From NCBI GenBank assembly GCA_020025475.1, contig JAHHSA010000002.1, forward strand, positions 20,251 to 84,250: DNA of 64,000 nucleotides, in the 5' to 3' direction. Position 1 is the stretch's first letter, and every line of letters begins with the position of its first letter. The position numbers and the translations under genes were made by a program. This stretch comes from Oscillibacter sp. Its GTDB lineage: Bacteria; Bacillota; Clostridia; Oscillospirales; Oscillospiraceae. The notes under the pieces were generated by a model. The model was not told where the DNA came from, did no database searches, and saw only the letters and a list, made by a program, of their open reading frames with translations. Positions 41,673-50,193 of this stretch are shown here, piece after piece.

Positions 41673-43990
41673 ACCTTGATGTCGTTGAACTTCTCCACGG
41701 TCATGCCGCACTCGTAGTTCTCAGCGACCTCCTTGGCGTCGTCCTTGAAGCGCTTCAAAGAGGCCAGCTGGCCCTCGTGGATGACAATGCCGTCGCGGAC
41801 CACGCGAACGGAGCAGGCGCGGACAATCTTGCCGTCCTGGACGTAGCAGCCTGCCACGGTGCCGATGGAGGAGACCTTGTAGGTCTCACGGACCTCGGCG
41901 TGACCCAGGACCACCTCACGGTACTTGGGAGCCAGCATACCCTTCATAGCGGCCTCAATCTCATCGATGCAGTCGTAGATGACGCGGTACATCCGCATAT
42001 CCACGTTCTGACGTGCGGCACCGTCGCGGGCGGCGGAGTCGGGGCGGACGTTGAAGCCGATGATGATGGCGTTGGAAGAGGCGGCAAGCATGACGTCGGA
42101 CTCGTTGATAGCACCCACGCCGCCATGAATGACACGCACGTTGACTTCCTCATTGGAGAGCTTCTCCAGAGAGGCCTTGATGGCCTCCACGCTGCCCTGG
42201 ACATCGCCCTTGACAATCAGAGCCAGCTCCTTGCGCTCGCCGGCCTGGATCTGGTCGAACAGGTTCTCCAGAGAGACCTTCTGCACGGGAGCGGCGGCCT
42301 TGGCGCGTTCCTCGGCCTTGCGCTGCTCCACCAACTCACGAGCCATGCGCTCGTCAGCTACGGCAAAGAAGGGAGAGCCTGCGGAAGGAGCCTCGGAAAG
42401 GCCTGCAACCTCCACGGGGACGGAGGGACCAGCCTCGGTGAGACGATTGCCCTTGTAGTCCAGCATGGTACGGACACGGCCGACAGCGGTACCGGCGATG
42501 ATAATATCGCCCTGCTTCAGAGTGCCATTTTGCACCAGCAAAGTGGCAACGGGGCCGCGGCCCTTGTCCAGACGTGCCTCGATGACGGTGCCCTGACCGG
42601 CGCGGTTGGGGTTGGCCTTCAGTTCTGCCATCTCGGCGGTCAGAGTGACCATTTCCAGAAGATTCTCGATGCCAATGTGCTTCTTGGCGGAGACCTTGCA
42701 GCAGATGGTTTCACCGCCCCAGTCCTCAGGCACCAGACCGTGCTCGGTCAGCTGCTGCAGGACGCGGTCGGGGTTGGCGGTATCCTTATCAATCTTGTTG
42801 ATGGCAACAATGATAGGAATGCCAGCGGCCTTGGCGTGGTTGATGGACTCGATGGTCTGGGGCATAATGCCGTCGTCCGCTGCCACCATCAAAATGGCAA
42901 TATCGGTGATCATGGCGCCGCGGGCACGCATGGAGGTGAATGCCTCGTGGCCCGGGGTATCCAGGAAGGTGATGGGCTTGCCGTTCACCTGCACCTGGTA
43001 AGCACCAATGTGCTGGGTGATGCCACCAGCCTCGCCGGAGGCCACGGAGGTATCCCGAATGGCATCCAGCAAAGAGGTCTTTCCGTGGTCGACGTGGCCC
43101 ATGACGACCACGACAGGAGCGCGGGGCACCAGATCCTTCTCGTCGTCTTTGTGGTCGTCAATCAGACGCTCCTCAATGGTGACGACAATCTCCTTCTCCA
43201 CCTTGCAGCCCATCTCCTCGGCGATGATGGCGGCGGTGTCGAAGTCAATGGTCTGGCTGAGAGAGGCCATGATGCCGTTCTTCATCAGGCACTTGACCAC
43301 CTCAGCACCGGTTTTCTTCATGCGGGAGGCCAACTCGCCAACAGAGATCTCGTCGGGAATCTGGACCTTCACAGGCGCCTTCTTGGCGATCTCCAGCTGC
43401 AGCTTACGCATCTTCTCGGCCTCGTCCTGGCGACGCTTGTTGCCGCCGTAGGCATTGTTGCGACGCTGATTGTTGCGGAATTTTTCTTTGCCGCCGCCCT
43501 GACGCTGCATCCGGGTGGCCTGCTGACCGCCTAGGGACTCCAGACGCTCATCGTACTTTGCAAGGTTTACGTCGCCGCCGGTACGGGTGTCGACAATCTT
43601 CTTCTGGGGTACGCGGCTGCTGGGCTGCTGGACAATGGGCTGCTGCTTCTGTGCAGGCTTCTGGGCCTGCTGCTGACCGGCAGCCTTGGGCTGACCGGGC
43701 TTGTTGGAATTATTCGTAGTGCTATGATGATTGTTGTTAACGGGCTTCTGCTGCACGGCGGGGGCCTCCTTCGGTTTTTCCTGAACACCCTCGGCGAAGA
43801 TCGTCTGGATGCTGGAGATCTGATTGTGCTGGGTCAGATAATCAAAGATCAGAGACAGTTCGTGATCCGTCAGCACCTGCATGTGGTTCTTCGGAGCAGT
43901 CGCATACTTGGTCAGGATTTCGGTAATGGTCTTCGTGGGAAGGCCGAAATCCTTCGCCACCTCGTGGACCCTGTATTTCTCAATACCCAA
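41627..43990 (-). CDS. infB: Translation initiation factor IF-2
   Basis: GTPase that places initiator tRNA on the 30S subunit. About 787 residues: IF2_N domain (KYRVHEVAKDFGLPTKTITEIL), a Gln/Pro/Asn-rich linker (about 65-160), a second IF2_N (KVQIPDEISVGELASRMKKTGAEVVKCLMKNG), then the G domain with GHVDHGKTS, DTPGHEAF and NKIDK, followed by domains II-IV. Start is probably TTG 43990 (GAGGTG six bases upstream) rather than GTG 43999. The 3' end is duplicated just downstream. Confidence 0.96.
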   Translation of the reverse strand: MGIEKYRVHEVAKDFGLPTKTITEILTKYATAPKNHMQVLTDHELSLIFDYLTQHNQISSIQTIFAEGVQEKPKEAPAVQQKPVNNNHHSTTNNSNKPGQPKAAGQQQAQKPAQKQQPIVQQPSSRVPQKKIVDTRTGGDVNLAKYDERLESLGGQQATRMQRQGGGKEKFRNNQRRNNAYGGNKRRQDEAEKMRKLQLEIAKKAPVKVQIPDEISVGELASRMKKTGAEVVKCLMKNGIMASLSQTIDFDTAAIIAEEMGCKVEKEIVVTIEERLIDDHKDDEKDLVPRAPVVVVMGHVDHGKTSLLDAIRDTSVASGEAGGITQHIGAYQVQVNGKPITFLDTPGHEAFTSMRARGAMITDIAILMVAADDGIMPQTIESINHAKAAGIPIIVAINKIDKDTANPDRVLQQLTEHGLVPEDWGGETICCKVSAKKHIGIENLLEMVTLTAEMAELKANPNRAGQGTVIEARLDKGRGPVATLLVQNGTLKQGDIIIAGTAVGRVRTMLDYKGNRLTEAGPSVPVEVAGLSEAPSAGSPFFAVADERMARELVEQRKAEERAKAAAPVQKVSLENLFDQIQAGERKELALIVKGDVQGSVEAIKASLEKLSNEEVNVRVIHGGVGAINESDVMLAASSNAIIIGFNVRPDSAARDGAARQNVDMRMYRVIYDCIDEIEAAMKGMLAPKYREVVLGHAEVRETYKVSSIGTVAGCYVQDGKIVRACSVRVVRDGIVIHEGQLASLKRFKDDAKEVAENYECGMTVEKFNDIKVGDIIEGYTMEEIPR

Positions 43991-44065
43991 TAAAAACACC
44001 TCGTGATACTAATATGCAGATTAGTATGATACTCCAACCCGAGGGCTGGGAAAGTTTTCGTGATT

Positions 44066-44794
44066 TTAGTCTTCCCGCTTGCGGAAAGAACCCTTGCCCT
44101 TCTTCACGGGACGGGAGTGGGCGTAGGGATTGTATGCGAAACGGGACTTGGGACGGTTCCCCTTGGAGGGCCGGGACTTGCCGTGACCCTGGCTGCGGGG
44201 CTTGTGCGCTCCGCCGGGGCGTCCGGCGTCGGGCTTTCGGTCGCTGCTGTATGGTTTGCGCTGGCATTGATCGCGCTTGCGGTCGGCCTGGCGATCCCCC
44301 TTCCAGTCGGACTGGACAGAGGACTGCTGCTCCTGGGCGGAGGCGGACTGGGCCTCCTTATGAAGCTTATGCTTGCCTTTGCGCAGGTTTTTCTCGTGCG
44401 CCAGCATTTCGGACTTTCGCTCGGCGGCGCGCTTTGCCTTGACGTCCAGCCGCTGGGCGGCCTCACCGTATGCCTTGGGGTCCAGCGCAGCCAGCTTGTG
44501 GACGAAGGCCGCGGCCATGCCCACATCAGTGAGGGCCGCAATAGCCACGGCGGACCGGCCGGTGACCTGGCCCAATTCCGCTTTGGTAAAGGGAAGTGTC
44601 AAAAACAGGCACTGCCCGGCTTCGGCAAAGTGGCGGCAGCGGCGGCAGGTGTTGTCTGCCGCGTCAGAGGCCAGCAGCAGCACACGGGCATCCCGGGCAC
44701 GGGCGGCAGCCTCTACAGGCTCCTCTCCAACTACCAAACGGCCACCTCGCAGAGCAAGGCCCAGCATGGAGAGAATATTTGCGTTATTGTCCAT
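44066..44794 (-). CDS. L7Ae-family RNA-binding protein with long basic tail (YlxQ-like)
   Basis: A 242-residue protein. Residues 1-100 match the ribosomal L7Ae/YlxQ family (ILSMLGLALRGGRLVVGEEPVEAA, VLLLASDAADNTCRRC, SAVAIAALTDVGMA), which binds kink-turn RNA. YlxQ proteins are usually about 100 residues; here a further 130-140 residues form a low-complexity, Lys/Arg/Gln/Ser-rich tail (QSDWKGDRQADRKRD, PSKGNRPKSRFAYNPYAHSR), probably disordered and RNA-binding. ATG 44794 has GGGAGG upstream and overlaps rnpM by 11 bases. Confidence 0.85.
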   Translation of the reverse strand: MDNNANILSMLGLALRGGRLVVGEEPVEAAARARDARVLLLASDAADNTCRRCRHFAEAGQCLFLTLPFTKAELGQVTGRSAVAIAALTDVGMAAAFVHKLAALDPKAYGEAAQRLDVKAKRAAERKSEMLAHEKNLRKGKHKLHKEAQSASAQEQQSSVQSDWKGDRQADRKRDQCQRKPYSSDRKPDAGRPGGAHKPRSQGHGKSRPSKGNRPKSRFAYNPYAHSRPVKKGKGSFRKRED

Positions 44795-45062
44795 CGGCAC
44801 CTCCCAGTTCTGCCTCCATAGCGTCGTAGACTTCGGCGGGAATGGCCATTTCAAAGGCACGTTCCAAAGCCCGGGACTTCCGGGCACGGCGCAGGCACTC
44901 CACGTCGTGACACACATAGGCGCCACGGCCGGGCTTCTTACCGCCAAAATCCAGACTCACATCTCCCTCCGGGGACTTTACCACCCGGAGGAGCGTCTTC
45001 TTATCTTTCATTTCACGGCAGCCGACGCACTGCCGCTGAGGGATCTTTTTCACTTTCGGCAT
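44784..45062 (-). CDS. rnpM: YlxR/RnpM family RNA-binding protein (DUF448)
   Basis: A 92-residue protein of the YlxR family; in Firmicutes it has been linked to RNase P (RnpM). Signature residues: PQRQCVGCREMKDKKTLLRVV (9-29), GRGAYVCHDVECLRRARKSRALERAF. It lies in the conserved nusA-ylxR-ylxQ-infB order, 24 bases after nusA, and overlaps the L7Ae-type gene. Confidence 0.93.
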   Translation of the reverse strand: MPKVKKIPQRQCVGCREMKDKKTLLRVVKSPEGDVSLDFGGKKPGRGAYVCHDVECLRRARKSRALERAFEMAIPAEVYDAMEAELGGADGQ

Positions 45063-45086
45063 TGTCAGGCCGCCTTTCTCGTGATG

Positions 45087-46289
45087 TTATTGAGCGGTGT
45101 CCTCGGAGACGGTCTCCACAGCGGGAGCGTCCTCCACGGGAACCTCGTCCACAGGAGCCTCCTCAGCGGAAGCCCCCTCCACGGCGGCGGCCTCATCCTC
45201 CCGGAAACTCTCGGGCTTGATGTCGATCTTATAGCCGGTGAGACGGGCAGCCAGACGGGCGTTCTGGCCCTCCTTACCGATGGCCAGGGACAGCTGATCA
45301 TCGGGAACCAGGACTCGGCAGGCCTTGCCTTCCTCGCTCATGCGGACATCCACTACATCGGCGGGAGCCAGAGCGGCGGCAATGAACTCGGCGGGATCTT
45401 CGCTCCACTTGATAATGTCGATCTTTTCACCCCGAAGCTCCTCCACAATGGCACCCACGCGCTGGCCCTTTGGACCCACGCATGCGCCGATGGGATCAAT
45501 GTTCTCATCAGCGGACCAGACGGCCATCTTGGTGCGGCTGCCGGCCTCGCGGGCGATGGAACGGACCTCGACGATGCCGTCGTAAATCTCGGGGACTTCC
45601 AGCTCGAACAGGCGCTTGACCAGGCCGGGATGGGTGCGGGAGATCAGAACCTGGGGGCCGCGGGTAGAGCGGCGAACGTCCACCACGTAGACACGGACGT
45701 GCATCCCCTCTTCCAGCTCCTCACCGGGAACCTGCTCACCGCTCATCAGCAGAGCCTCAGTGGATTCAGTGCCGGTCCCGATGCGCAGGGACACATTGCC
45801 GTTGCGGGGGTCGATACGTGTGACCACGCCGGTGAGGATCTCGTGCTGCTTGGAGGTAAACTCGTCATAGATCATGCCGCGCTCGGCCTCACGCAGGCCC
45901 TGGATAATGACCTGCTTGCCGTTGCCGGCAGCGATGCGGCCAAACTCCGTGTTGTCCACAGGCAGATTCACAATGTCACCAATTTCGTACTTGGCGGAGA
46001 GAGTCTTGGCCTCTTCCAGGGTCATCTCGTTGTAGGGGTCCACATAGTCCTCTTCGTCCACAACGGTCTTCTGAACGAACATCTTCAGGGTGCGGTGAAC
46101 CTCATCCACGTCCACGATCACGTTCTCCACGCCCTCGTGGTCCTTCTTGTAGGCGGCGGTGATGGCCTGGATGATCTTATCCATCATAAAGGACTGAGGA
46201 ATGTTGCGCTCCTTCTCCAGCATCTCCAGAGCCTCGAAGATGCCCGCGGGATTGATGCCAACGGGTTCCTTCTGCTTCTTGCCTCTCAT
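45087..46289 (-). CDS. nusA: Transcription termination/antitermination protein NusA
   Basis: Binds RNA polymerase and nascent RNA and stimulates pausing and intrinsic termination. The 400 residues comprise the N-terminal polymerase-binding domain (1-125), S1 (ERGMIYDEFTSKQHEILTGVVTRID from about 135), and KH1/KH2 (VAVWSADENIDPIGACVGPKGQRVGAIVEELRGEKIDII; LSLAIGKEGQNARLAARLTGYKIDI). A Glu/Ala/Val/Asp-rich acidic tail of about 45 residues ends the protein. Its operon leader contains a terminator-like hairpin that NusA itself could act on. Confidence 0.96.
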   Translation of the reverse strand: MRGKKQKEPVGINPAGIFEALEMLEKERNIPQSFMMDKIIQAITAAYKKDHEGVENVIVDVDEVHRTLKMFVQKTVVDEEDYVDPYNEMTLEEAKTLSAKYEIGDIVNLPVDNTEFGRIAAGNGKQVIIQGLREAERGMIYDEFTSKQHEILTGVVTRIDPRNGNVSLRIGTGTESTEALLMSGEQVPGEELEEGMHVRVYVVDVRRSTRGPQVLISRTHPGLVKRLFELEVPEIYDGIVEVRSIAREAGSRTKMAVWSADENIDPIGACVGPKGQRVGAIVEELRGEKIDIIKWSEDPAEFIAAALAPADVVDVRMSEEGKACRVLVPDDQLSLAIGKEGQNARLAARLTGYKIDIKPESFREDEAAAVEGASAEEAPVDEVPVEDAPAVETVSEDTAQ

Positions 46290-46360
46290 TGCTCGATTCT
46301 CCTTATAGTAATATTTTTAGATCTAAAAAAAATGTTGGATTTTGTCAGTGCTCCGGCGGA

Positions 46361-46822
46361 TCAGAATTCCACACGCAGACGGGTCAGAGCCACATCCTTC
46401 TTGGCGAAGGTGAAGGTCTCCTTCCCTACGGTAATGGTGATGTCGCCGGTGGCCTCGTCATAGCCGTCCAGGGTGCCGGCAAATTCCTTGCGGCCGTCCA
46501 GACTGCGGTAGAGTTTTACCAGCACAGGACTGCCCATGAAACGGGCAAAATCACCGGGGCGCTTCAGGGCACGCTCGGCCCCGGCGGAGCCGACTTCCAG
46601 CGTGTAGCTTCCCTCGATTGGGTCTGCCTCATCCAGCAGGTCGGAGAGCTTCCGGGACACACTCTCGCAGTCCAGAATGTCCACGCCGCCCTCTTTGTCC
46701 AGAAGGACGCGCAGATACCAGGTGCCGGCCTCTTTGACGTACTCCACATCCCACAGGGTGCAGCCTGCCTCCGCAATGGCGGGCGCGGCCAGTTCCGCGG
46801 TGAGTTCCGTGATCTTTTTCAT
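46361..46822 (-). CDS. rimP: Ribosome maturation factor RimP
   Basis: Assists 30S assembly. The 153 residues have the N-terminal domain (AEAGCTLWDVEYVKEAGTWYLRVLLDKEGGVDILDCESVSRKLSDLLD) and the C-terminal SH3-like part (GSAGAERALKRPGDF, FAGTLDGYDEATGDITI). ATG 46822 has AAAGGGAG upstream; the open frame extends further but has no ribosome site. First gene of the operon. Confidence 0.95.
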   Translation of the reverse strand: MKKITELTAELAAPAIAEAGCTLWDVEYVKEAGTWYLRVLLDKEGGVDILDCESVSRKLSDLLDEADPIEGSYTLEVGSAGAERALKRPGDFARFMGSPVLVKLYRSLDGRKEFAGTLDGYDEATGDITITVGKETFTFAKKDVALTRLRVEF

Positions 46823-46870
46823 GGGAATCTCCCTTTCCATACTAAATTTAACCATCGAAAAAAGGCGTAG

Positions 46871-46896
46871 AAAAAGAGCGGGCCAATGGCCCACTC
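46871..46896 (-). terminator. Terminator-like hairpin in the rimP-nusA leader
   Basis: A 9-bp stem on the minus strand (gagtgggcc / ggcccgctc, one U-G pair) with loop ATT is followed by TTTTT. It lies between the promoter start (near 46918) and rimP, so it can act as an attenuator. Confidence 0.75.
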
Positions 46897-46924
46897 CGTA
46901 AACTTACACTCTCTAACATATGTT

Positions 46925-46953
46925 ACTATAGCACACCCCTTTTAAGAGTGCAA
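46925..46953 (-). promoter_or_regulatory. Promoter of the rimP-nusA-infB operon
   Basis: TTGCAC (46953-46948), 17-base spacer, TATAGT (46930-46925). Start expected near 46918. Confidence 0.78.
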
Positions 46954-46989
46954 GCCTTTTCTTGCTTTTTGTGATTTTTTAACAGGAAA

Positions 46990-47802
46990 TCAGAGGCGAA
47001 ACAGGGCCCTGACCACAAATGAAAGCAAAAAAACGATCAAATTGGCCGCCACCACTGTGGCACCTACGGGTGTGGAGAAGGCAAATGACACTGTCAGTCC
47101 CGCACAGAAGCAGACCACGGAGGTCACGGAGGCACAGAGCACCACGGAACGGAAGCTCTTAAAGAGGCGCATGGCGGTCAAAGCGGGGAAGATCACCAGG
47201 GAGGAGATCAGCATGGCACCCATCATCCGCATACCAAGCACGATGGTCAGGGCGGTGAGAATGGCCAGCAGGGTATTGTACCGATCCACCTGCAGGCCGG
47301 TTGCTCGGGAAAAGTTCTCGTCAAAGGTGATGGCGAAGAGTTTGTGATAGTAGCAGAGGAAGAGCACCAGCACAGCAGCGCACACCAGCACGGAGAGCAC
47401 CACATCGGCCGGACGCATGGCCAGCACACTGCCAAACATATAGCTGTCCACGTCAGTGGTCATACCGGTGGTCTTGGAGATCACCAGAATGCCGATGGCC
47501 ATGGCGGAGGCACTTGTGGCGGCAATGGCGGCGTCACTGTTCCAGTGTGGGTTGCCGGCCATCCGCAGCAGGAAAAAAGCAGCCAGAATCACCACGGGAA
47601 TGGAAAAATAGAGGGGAGTGAACCCAAGGGCAACGGCAATGGCCAGCGCACCGAAGGACACATGACTCAGGCCGTCACCGATCATAGAGTAGCGCTTGAG
47701 CACCAGGGATACGCCCAGCAGGGCGCAGCACAGGCTCACCATGATGCCGGCGATCAGCGCCCGCTGCATGAAAGGGTAGGAAAACATCTGTAAAATATTC
47801 AT
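46990..47802 (-). CDS. znuB: Zinc/manganese ABC transporter permease (ZnuB family)
   Basis: A 270-residue membrane protein of the ABC-3 metal permease family with about eight helices and the conserved MIGDGLSHVSFGALAIAVALG segment (41-60). Overlaps the ATPase end by 4 bases (ATGA). Zinc is inferred from the Zur-type regulator upstream. No terminator was found after it, and the rimP promoter lies 40 bases downstream. Confidence 0.9.
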   Translation of the reverse strand: MNILQMFSYPFMQRALIAGIMVSLCCALLGVSLVLKRYSMIGDGLSHVSFGALAIAVALGFTPLYFSIPVVILAAFFLLRMAGNPHWNSDAAIAATSASAMAIGILVISKTTGMTTDVDSYMFGSVLAMRPADVVLSVLVCAAVLVLFLCYYHKLFAITFDENFSRATGLQVDRYNTLLAILTALTIVLGMRMMGAMLISSLVIFPALTAMRLFKSFRSVVLCASVTSVVCFCAGLTVSFAFSTPVGATVVAANLIVFLLSFVVRALFRL

Positions 47803-48512
47803 TCGTCTGCCTCCCGGAAACGCCGGCCCTGGGGACTGGCAAGATAGTCGGCTGCGGAGCCGAGGTAGAAGCTGCTGCGGCCGATGTGCAGCACGGTGCG
47901 GGCACCCTTCAGGGCAGCCTTCAGGTCATGGGTGACCATGATGATTGCCATGCCCTCAGTTTCATTGAGGTAGGTGAGGGTTTTGTACAGGTCCTGGGCG
48001 GCGGCGGGATCCAGACCGGTAATGGGCTCATCTAAAATCAGCAGCTTGCTGGCAGCGCACAGGGCCCTGGCCAGCAGGACCCGCTGCTGCTGGCCTCCGG
48101 AGAGATCCCGGTAGCACTGGTCCTTGAGTTCCAGCACACCCAGCTTGCCCATGTTCATCAGGGCAGCGGACTTTTGCTGAGGGGAGTAGAAGAAATGGGT
48201 CTTCTTCCAGTTCAGGCAGCCGGAGAGCACCACCTCGTAGACCGTGGCGGGGAAGTCCCGCTGGGCACGAGTCTGCTGAGGAAGATAGCCGATGGCGCCT
48301 TTTTGCAGGGCGTCCGCTCTCTCGATGGTGCCGGACATGGGGGTGATGAGGCCCAGCAGTCCCCGCAGTAAGGTGGACTTGCCAGAGCCGTTGTCCCCGA
48401 CGATGCAGAGATAGTCGCCGGCGGAAATGGTGAGATCCAGGTGCTTCAGAACGCTTTGACCCTCATAGCCAAGGTTTACGTCCCGGCACTCAATCAGATG
48501 CTTTGCTTCCAT
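47799..48512 (-). CDS. znuC: Zinc ABC transporter ATP-binding protein (ZnuC type)
   Basis: ATPase of the metal importer, 237 residues: Walker A GDNGSGKST (about 35-43), LSGGQQQRV signature, Walker B LLILDEPITGLD, and the switch His in MVTHD. AAAGGAGG lies upstream of ATG 48512; the longer frame is zur shadow. It overlaps the zur end by 23 bases and the permease start by 4. No substrate-binding lipoprotein (ZnuA) gene is present in the window. Confidence 0.92.
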   Translation of the reverse strand: MEAKHLIECRDVNLGYEGQSVLKHLDLTISAGDYLCIVGDNGSGKSTLLRGLLGLITPMSGTIERADALQKGAIGYLPQQTRAQRDFPATVYEVVLSGCLNWKKTHFFYSPQQKSAALMNMGKLGVLELKDQCYRDLSGGQQQRVLLARALCAASKLLILDEPITGLDPAAAQDLYKTLTYLNETEGMAIIMVTHDLKAALKGARTVLHIGRSSFYLGSAADYLASPQGRRFREADE

Positions 48513-48918
48513 GGGAAGGGGCCTCCTTTTTGGCACAGTCCCGGCACAGTCCGGTGAGGACGGTGTGGCGGGAGTCGATGCGGAAATTGTGTTCGGTCTC
48601 CAAGTGGGCATAGAGCTGATGGAGGTGGGAACATTCCAGATGGTGGATTCTGCCGCAGGCGGTGCAGCGCAGGAGAAGGCAATCCTGGTCGTCCCCATCG
48701 TGGGGGCAGAACTGATAACAGGCACCGTCTCCGGTTCGAATTTTATGGATGCGGCCGGTGTGCTCCAGCTTTTCCAGCTGGCGGTAGATGGTGGCCAGCC
48801 CCACCGACTCCCCGGCCTGGTGGAGATCCTCCGCCAGCTCGGCGGCGGTCAGGGCCTCATCGGCCCGCTGCTCCAGACAGTGGAGCACTGCCTGCTGCTG
48901 CTTTGTGATATATGACAT
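48490..48918 (-). CDS. zur: Fur-family transcriptional regulator, probably Zur
   Basis: A 142-residue Fur-type repressor: winged helix (1-80, AAELAEDLHQAGESVGLATIYRQLEKLEHTGRI), then a dimer domain with two structural-zinc CxxC pairs (CTACG near 91 and CRDC near 130) and the His-rich HHLEC region. The first gene in an operon with znuC and znuB, so zinc sensing is the best guess; iron is not excluded. ATG 48918 has GGAG 8 bases upstream. Confidence 0.88.
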   Translation of the reverse strand: MSYITKQQQAVLHCLEQRADEALTAAELAEDLHQAGESVGLATIYRQLEKLEHTGRIHKIRTGDGACYQFCPHDGDDQDCLLLRCTACGRIHHLECSHLHQLYAHLETEHNFRIDSRHTVLTGLCRDCAKKEAPSHGSKASD

Positions 48919-48934
48919 GGTGTCCACTCCAAAC

Positions 48935-48955
48935 TGAAAATGATTATCGTTCTCA
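48935..48955. promoter_or_regulatory. Fur/Zur-type operator box
   Basis: A near-palindrome, tgaaaatgattatcgttctca reads almost the same on both strands (TGAxAAxGATxATxxTTxTCA) and lies directly after the zur -10 element, where a repressor would block the start site. Confidence 0.78.
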
Positions 48956-48956
48956 T

Positions 48957-48984
48957 ATTATAAACGGGAATTCCAAAATGTCAA
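48957..48984 (-). promoter_or_regulatory. Promoter of zur-znuCB
   Basis: TTGACA (48984-48979), 16-base spacer, TATAAT (48962-48957). Both hexamers are consensus, and the Zur-like box begins two bases downstream. Confidence 0.85.
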
Positions 48985-48990
48985 GAACGG

Positions 48991-49019
48991 TTGCAAAATC
49001 CAGACAGATACGGTATCCT
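48991..49019 (+). promoter_or_regulatory. Candidate promoter of the nucleotidyltransferase gene
   Basis: TTGCAA (48991-48996), 17-base spacer, TATCCT (49014-49019), back to back with the zur promoter. Confidence 0.5.
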
Positions 49020-49082
49020 GAACAAAGAATATCCACTTACGCAAGAATACGCAAAGATGCGGAACAGGAGAGATCAGTACAT

Positions 49083-49997
49083 ATGAAAATCTCACTGGTG
49101 ATTATGGCGGCCGGACTCGGTTCCCGCTATGGCGGCAACAAGCAGATAGACGGCATCGGCCCCAATGGCGAATTTCTGATGGAGTACGCCGTGTACGATG
49201 CAATCCGGGCGGGCTTCAATAAAATTGTATTTATTATCAAGCCCGGCATGGAGGAAATGATGGAGCGGGTGTGCGGACAGTATCTGAAGGGAAAGATCGC
49301 CAGGGACGGCAGTCCGGTGGAGGTATGCTACGCCTTCCAAGATTACAGCTCGCTGCCGGAATGGTTTACGCCCCCGGAGGGCCGCACCAAGCCCTATGGC
49401 ACAGTCCATGCGCTGTTGTGCGCGTCTGATGTGGTGCAGGAGCCCTGCTGTGTCATCAATGCTGATGACTACTACGGCGCTGATGCCTATCAGACCATCT
49501 ATGACCAGCTGGTGCAGCTGCCCAAAGGCGGCAAGGCCCTGATGGTGGGCTACCTGCTGAAAAATACCGCCAGTCTCTTCGGCACCGTCTCCCGGGGCCT
49601 GTGCCGCATGGAAGAGGGAATGCTGCGGCGGGTGAAGGAGACCCTGAAAATCCAGATGTATGCCGACGGCACTCTGCGGGACCTGGAGACCAAGGAACTG
49701 CTGGACCCGGACGAAGTGGTCTCCATGAACTACTGGGGCTTTGCACCCTCCATTTTTCCGGTACTGCGGACTTATTTTGAGGAGTTCCTGCGCCGCCGAG
49801 GCGGTGAGGAGAAGTCCGAGTGTCTGCTGCCGGTTATGGTGGACGACCTGATCCGGAACGGTGTGCTGGAGGTGGAGGTGCTCCACTCCTGCGACCGATG
49901 GTTCGGTATGACCTATCAGGAGGATCGTCCCAAGGTGGCCTCCGAGCTGGCATCCCTCCACAAACAGGGCAGTTATCCCCCCAGCCTGCGCTGGTAA
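49083..49997 (+). CDS. Nucleotidyltransferase family protein (sugar-phosphate NTP transferase fold)
   Basis: A 304-residue protein with the N-terminal nucleotide-binding signature MAAGLGSRYGGNKQIDGIGPNGEFLMEYA, in which the usual Gx(T/S)R and Lys are present, and VINADDYYGADAY as the metal-binding Asp motif. Such enzymes couple NTP to a sugar phosphate. The substrate is unclear, and no sugar or capsule genes are adjacent. ATG 49083 is chosen as the start of the conserved region; CAGGAGA lies 11 bases upstream. Single gene with its own terminator. Confidence 0.82.
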   Translation: MKISLVIMAAGLGSRYGGNKQIDGIGPNGEFLMEYAVYDAIRAGFNKIVFIIKPGMEEMMERVCGQYLKGKIARDGSPVEVCYAFQDYSSLPEWFTPPEGRTKPYGTVHALLCASDVVQEPCCVINADDYYGADAYQTIYDQLVQLPKGGKALMVGYLLKNTASLFGTVSRGLCRMEEGMLRRVKETLKIQMYADGTLRDLETKELLDPDEVVSMNYWGFAPSIFPVLRTYFEEFLRRRGGEEKSECLLPVMVDDLIRNGVLEVEVLHSCDRWFGMTYQEDRPKVASELASLHKQGSYPPSLRW

Positions 49998-50004
49998 CTC
50001 CACG

Positions 50005-50036
50005 AGACGCCGCCTTTGTGCGGCGTCTGGTTTTTT
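50005..50036 (+). terminator. Terminator of the nucleotidyltransferase gene
   Basis: A 9-bp stem (agacgccgc / gcggcgtct) with a 6-base loop, followed by GGTTTTTT. Confidence 0.9.
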
Positions 50037-50103
50037 AAGAAGTTGCCTTTGCAATTTGGTATGTTGAAAACACCTGAATTTCAAAAAAGAGGGTTGAAAA
50101 CAA

Positions 50104-50131
50104 TTGCCAAATGGCAAAACTATGCTATGAT
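50104..50131 (+). promoter_or_regulatory. Promoter with overlapping palindrome, NSS transporter operon
   Basis: TTGCCA (50104-50109), 16-base spacer, TATGAT (50126-50131). The -35 is part of the palindrome ttgccaaatggcaa (50104-50117), a possible operator. Confidence 0.6.
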
Positions 50132-50193
50132 ACATACAACAAAATACGGCTCGATAGACCTTAAAATCTATCGTATGAACAGGAGAAACCACT

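Noticed and set aside
41321..43534. Open frame of 737 codons on the plus strand opposite infB
   Set aside because: The minus-strand frame encodes unmistakable IF-2. The antisense frame is low-complexity (His, Gly, Leu, Asp repeats) and is a by-product of GC-rich codon use.
44373..46463. Open frame of 696 codons on the plus strand opposite nusA and ylxQ
   Set aside because: It spans several real minus-strand genes and has no family features; antisense shadow.
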